Assembly (NCBI GenBank): GCA_031418715.1
Contig: JANOJL010000031.1
Span: 1-64,000, forward strand
Source of the DNA: JANMDU01 sp031418715
GTDB taxonomy: Bacteria; Pseudomonadota; Gammaproteobacteria; Burkholderiales; Burkholderiaceae_C
Direction: 5' to 3'
Length of the DNA: 64,000 nucleotides
The position numbers and the translations under genes are program-made. The notes beneath the pieces are model-generated. The model was given only the letters and a program-made list of their open reading frames with translations. It was not told the DNA's origin and ran no database searches. This document shows positions 61,796-64,000 of the stretch, in pieces (position 1 is the first letter of the stretch; each line of letters opens with the position of its first letter).

Positions 61796-61860
61796 GCTAT
61801 TATTTAAATAGCAAACTATGTCCATAATATAACGGGTAGAGCCCTAAAATGCATGAAAAA
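61796..61860 (+). repeat. Dispersed repeat copy 21 (forward, intergenic)
   Basis: GCTATTATTTAAATAGC arm, CTATGTCCATAATATAACGG, GTAGAGCCCTAAAATGC, AAAAA. It begins three bases after the DUF3579 stop and runs into the rpsT terminator, so it may be part of a double terminator between convergent genes. Confidence 0.9.
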
Positions 61861-61887
61861 ACCGCCTCGGATTGCTCCTCGGCGGTT
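61855..61887 (-). terminator. Terminator of rpsT
   Basis: AACCGCC (61860-61866) pairs with GGCGGTT (61881-61887); read on the minus strand the stem is followed by six T's. Ends the rpsT transcript. Confidence 0.85.
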
Positions 61888-61974
61888 CGTTCATTTTTCG
61901 CTGACAGCGCACCCAATTCAAACGGCTTGCGAGGATTTCAATGCCCCGCAAGGGCTTGGGCGATTAAACGCTGA

Positions 61975-62289
61975 TTATTTCGCTGCTGGCGCTGCGGCCA
62001 TGGCCAGAGCTTTAACGCGGGTGGACAAGCGGCTCTTGTCGCGGGCGGCTTTGTTCTTGTGGAAGATGCCTTTGTCTGCGACGGTGTCCAGAATGCTCTG
62101 GGCTTTGGCGAAAGCTTCGGTGGCTTTCACTTTGTCACCAGCAGCAGCAGCTTTTTCCACGTTCTTCACAGCGGTGCGGTATTTGGAGCGCAGGCTGGTG
62201 TTAGCGGCATTGATGACGATGTCTTGACGAACGCGCTTGCGGCCAGAGGCTAGGCGAGGGTTCTTTTTCTTGGGTTTGGCTGATGCCAT
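61975..62289 (-). CDS. rpsT: 30S ribosomal protein S20
   Basis: A 104-residue basic protein starting MASAKPKKKNPRLASGRKR after AAGGAA. The long helices (TSLRSKYRTAVKNVEKAAAAGD, AFAKAQSILDTVADKGIFHKNKAARDKSRLSTRVKAL) match S20, which binds 16S rRNA and stabilises the small subunit. Slightly longer than E. coli S20 (87) with an Ala-rich tail. Confidence 0.97.
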   Translation of the reverse strand: MASAKPKKKNPRLASGRKRVRQDIVINAANTSLRSKYRTAVKNVEKAAAAGDKVKATEAFAKAQSILDTVADKGIFHKNKAARDKSRLSTRVKALAMAAAPAAK

Positions 62290-62334
62290 GATGAGTTTCC
62301 TTGATGTTTGCGGATGTTGTCGGCGAAACCAAGC

Positions 62335-62340
62335 ATTATA
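62335..62340 (-). promoter_or_regulatory. Probable -10 box of rpsT
   Basis: A perfect TATAAT on the minus strand, about 46 bases upstream of the rpsT start. No convincing -35 hexamer, so it may rely on an upstream element. Confidence 0.5.
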
Positions 62341-62401
62341 TATCGCTGAGAGCGACTAGAGCTAGCTAGCTTGGCTGTGTTGATAGGCAGTTAGGCTTTA
62401 G

Positions 62402-62431
62402 TTAGCAATATAAGTGGGAAGAAATTATAAT
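62402..62431 (+). promoter_or_regulatory. Probable promoter of the toxin-antitoxin pair
   Basis: TTAGCA (62402-62407) and TATAAT (62426-62431) spaced by 18 bases, 38 bases before the antitoxin start. The AT-rich inverted segments downstream could be the antitoxin operator. Confidence 0.5.
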
Positions 62432-62468
62432 TGTGAATGTAATTAAATCTCCATGAAAGGAGTGCATC

Positions 62469-62738
62469 ATGTCTCAAGTCACGATTTATCTGGAAGAAGA
62501 TAGTTTGGCCGCAGCCAAGGCAGCAGCGGCGCGCGCGAAGATGTCGCTTTCGAAATGGTTTGCGCAGTTTGCTGAGGCCGAGAAGGCGAAGCCCTTGCCA
62601 TCTTTGGATGAAATGTTTGCCGAGATTGATCGCTTGCGTGATCCTGAATCAGACAAAGATGTCGATTTCCTGCTCGATCCCAAAACTCGATATGAGGGGC
62701 TGCTGCCCTATCGTGAAATCGATTGGGGGAAGATTTGA
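62469..62738 (+). CDS. Antitoxin of a VapBC-like pair
   Basis: An 89-residue acidic protein with an AAGGAG ribosome site. The first 35 residues (MSQVTIYLEEDSLAAAKAAAARAKMSLSKWFAQF) look like a ribbon-helix-helix DNA-binding segment with an amphipathic strand, and the rest, rich in Asp and Glu, is the toxin-binding tail. It overlaps the PIN toxin gene and almost certainly neutralises it and represses the operon. Confidence 0.8.
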   Translation: MSQVTIYLEEDSLAAAKAAAARAKMSLSKWFAQFAEAEKAKPLPSLDEMFAEIDRLRDPESDKDVDFLLDPKTRYEGLLPYREIDWGKI

Positions 62739-63133
62739 AATTTTTACTTGATACCAACACCATCAGTTACGCCTTTCGCAATCAAGGCCAGTGCCGCGCG
62801 AGAATACAAGAAACGGCAGCAGATCAAATGAGCATCAGCAGCATCAGCTATTTTGAATTGGCCTATGGCATGGCGCTGATGCAGCGCCCTCAAGCTCTTG
62901 AGCAATATTGCCAGAGTTTGCGACAGCGCTTTGGCTGTGTTGATTTAGATATTGATTCCGCTGAGCGCGCAGGCCAGCTTCGAGCGAAGTTGCGCTTGGC
63001 TGGCACGCCAATTGGCGAATACGATCTGTTGATAGCAGGTATCGCCTTGGCCAACAAACTCACCGTGGTGACACACAACACCAGCCAGTTCAGCCGTGTG
63101 CCGGGTTTGCAGCTGGAAGATTGGTATGCTTGA
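62735..63133 (+). CDS. vapC: PIN-domain toxin (VapC family ribonuclease)
   Basis: A 132-residue PIN domain: FLLDTNTISYAF (first Asp), SISSISYFELAYGM (Glu), GTPIGEYDLLIAGIALA (Asp) and LTVVTHNTSQFSRVPGLQLEDW (HN-Asp/Gln). The acids coordinate Mg2+ for RNA cleavage. TTG start overlaps the antitoxin stop (TTGA); translation is therefore coupled. Confidence 0.88.
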   Translation: MKFLLDTNTISYAFRNQGQCRARIQETAADQMSISSISYFELAYGMALMQRPQALEQYCQSLRQRFGCVDLDIDSAERAGQLRAKLRLAGTPIGEYDLLIAGIALANKLTVVTHNTSQFSRVPGLQLEDWYA

Positions 63134-63166
63134 TGTTTCTTCTGCAGATGCTTGCTCGAAGCCCAG

Positions 63167-63233
63167 TTTTTTAAGAAAAATAGGCACTTAGCCGTTATAG
63201 AACGTGCACAAAGCGCTATCAAATTAATAGTAA
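63167..63233 (-). repeat. Dispersed repeat copy 22 (reverse, intergenic)
   Basis: TTTTTTAAGAAAAATAGGCA, TTAGCCGTTATAGAA, GTGCACAAAGCGCTATC, AAATTAATAG: full length. Lies between vapC and serB, close to the serB start. Confidence 0.9.
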
Positions 63234-63242
63234 ATAGGTTGT

Positions 63243-63965
63243 ATGTCTTCCACTGAAATCTCCCCCGGCCTGGTGATCCAAGGCTTTGTGCCGCCTTTGA
63301 ACTTGAGCGATTTCCAGCTCGCAGCGTTTGACATGGACTCGACGCTGATCAACATTGAATGCGTGGACGAGATCGCCGATGCCGCTGGCCGCAAAGCAGA
63401 AGTGGCAGCGATCACGGAAGCTGCGATGCGCGGAGAGATCACGGATTACAAAGATTCTCTGCGCAGGCGCGTGGCGCTGCTCAAGGGCGTGCCGGTGAGC
63501 GCGATGCAGGAGGTGCTCACGCAGCGTTTGCAGCTCAATCCAGGAGCTGAAGCTTTAACAAAGACGCTGAAGGCGGCGGGCTGTAAGTTACTGCTCGTCT
63601 CAGGTGGGTTCACTTTTTTTACAGATCACATCAGGGATCGTTTGCAGATGGATTTTGCGCGTTCGAATGTGCTGGAAGTGCAGGGTGGGCTGCTCACTGG
63701 ACGCATGGTGGATCAAACTTGGGGCGACATTTGCGATGGCGCTGAGAAGCGAAAAATGCTGCTGGAGACTTGCGCGTCTTTGGGCATCAGCGCCAAGCAG
63801 GCCATGGCAGTGGGCGATGGTGCGAATGATTTGCCGATGATGTTGGCTTGCTCGGAGGCGGGTGGCCTTTCCGTGGCTTTTCAAGCGAAGCCGAAAGTGA
63901 GGAGCCAAGTAATGGTGGCGATCAATTTGGGCGGATTGGATCGGCTGCTTTCTTTGATGACCTAA
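63243..63965 (+). CDS. serB: Phosphoserine phosphatase
   Basis: A 240-residue HAD enzyme that completes serine synthesis. Motif I LAAFDMDSTLINIECVDEIA, motif II LLVSGGFTFF and motif III AVGDGANDLPMMLACSEAGG are present; the N-terminal ACT-like extension of E. coli SerB is reduced. A TTG near 63240 is not needed; ATG 63243 lies nine bases after a dispersed repeat, with no clear ribosome site. Confidence 0.92.
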   Translation: MSSTEISPGLVIQGFVPPLNLSDFQLAAFDMDSTLINIECVDEIADAAGRKAEVAAITEAAMRGEITDYKDSLRRRVALLKGVPVSAMQEVLTQRLQLNPGAEALTKTLKAAGCKLLLVSGGFTFFTDHIRDRLQMDFARSNVLEVQGGLLTGRMVDQTWGDICDGAEKRKMLLETCASLGISAKQAMAVGDGANDLPMMLACSEAGGLSVAFQAKPKVRSQVMVAINLGGLDRLLSLMT

Positions 63966-63967
63966 AT

Positions 63968-64000
63968 GCTATTTAATTTATAGCATACGGGGCATATTTA
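63968..64000 (+). repeat. Dispersed repeat copy 23 (forward, cut by window end)
   Basis: GCTATTTAATTTATAGC arm and ATACGGGGCATATTTA; the rest is beyond the window. It starts three bases after the serB stop. Confidence 0.75.

Overview
The window (about 55% G+C by eye) looks like the chromosome of a betaproteobacterium of the order Burkholderiales, most likely family Comamonadaceae. This rests on gene neighbourhoods that I know from that group: DUF484 followed by xerC, DUF3579-argD-argF beside rpsT, a nine-gene atp operon starting with atpI, a fused Nudix/metallo-beta-lactamase protein, and PHA granule proteins. The species is not assigned. I saw no tRNA, rRNA, CRISPR array, transposase or prophage.

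Layout. 1-10.3 kb: the end of a molybdopterin oxidoreductase, a predicted aminopeptidase, then a storage-lipid block: PHA-system protein, acyl-CoA-binding protein, wax ester synthase/DGAT, acyl-CoA/ACP reductase-like protein, iron alcohol dehydrogenase, TetR regulator, patatin lipase and phasin. Several of these carry Lys/Ala/Pro-rich tails. 10.4-13.6 kb: a small secreted protein, a lipoprotein gene broken at a G10 tract, and the Nudix-MBL protein. 13.7-21.3 kb: SbmA-like transporter, dapF, DUF484, xerC, a BLUF photoreceptor, rRNA methyltransferase and cca. 21.4-24.8 kb: a Crp/Fnr regulator, a BLUF-like protein lacking two flavin-contact residues, and two paralogous proteins of unknown function. 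24.8-32.8 kb: tldD, an aromatic amino acid attenuator in front of DAHP synthase, a GMC oxidoreductase, a cold-shock/DUF1294 protein, an MBL lipoprotein and a CopD-like protein. 32.9-40.2 kb: the atp operon. 40.2-50.1 kb: cNMP-binding protein, LysR regulator, glcD, class-V aminotransferase, thioredoxin-like protein, MFS transporter and a permease-less PTS (EIIA, HPr, EI). 50.2-64 kb: hybrid histidine kinase, D-amino acid aminotransferase, TauE/SafE exporter, FAD monooxygenase, membrane protein with a degenerate GGDEF domain, argF, argD, rpsT, a VapBC-like pair and serB.

The most unusual feature is a dispersed repeat of about 60-65 bp that I count 23 times. It has an AT-rich imperfect palindrome at one end, followed by conserved GCGCA, TATAACGG and AGAGCC-like blocks. 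Fifteen copies overlap protein-coding genes, including dapF, cca, the rRNA methyltransferase gene, the D-amino acid aminotransferase gene and argF, where they read through in frame as extra peptide. In several exported proteins the repeat forms part of the signal peptide or start region. A 12.5-kb stretch including the atp operon has none. The mode of insertion recalls the Rickettsia palindromic elements, although the sequence differs.

Other points of interest are the Crp/pseudo-BLUF/paralogue module, the leader peptide with eight consecutive aromatic codons ahead of DAHP synthase, the possibly phase-variable lipoprotein, the shared basic tails on lipid-storage proteins, and three decayed genes (SDR, alpha/beta hydrolase and D-aminoacylase remnants). 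All identifications are from reading the sequence; no database search was run.
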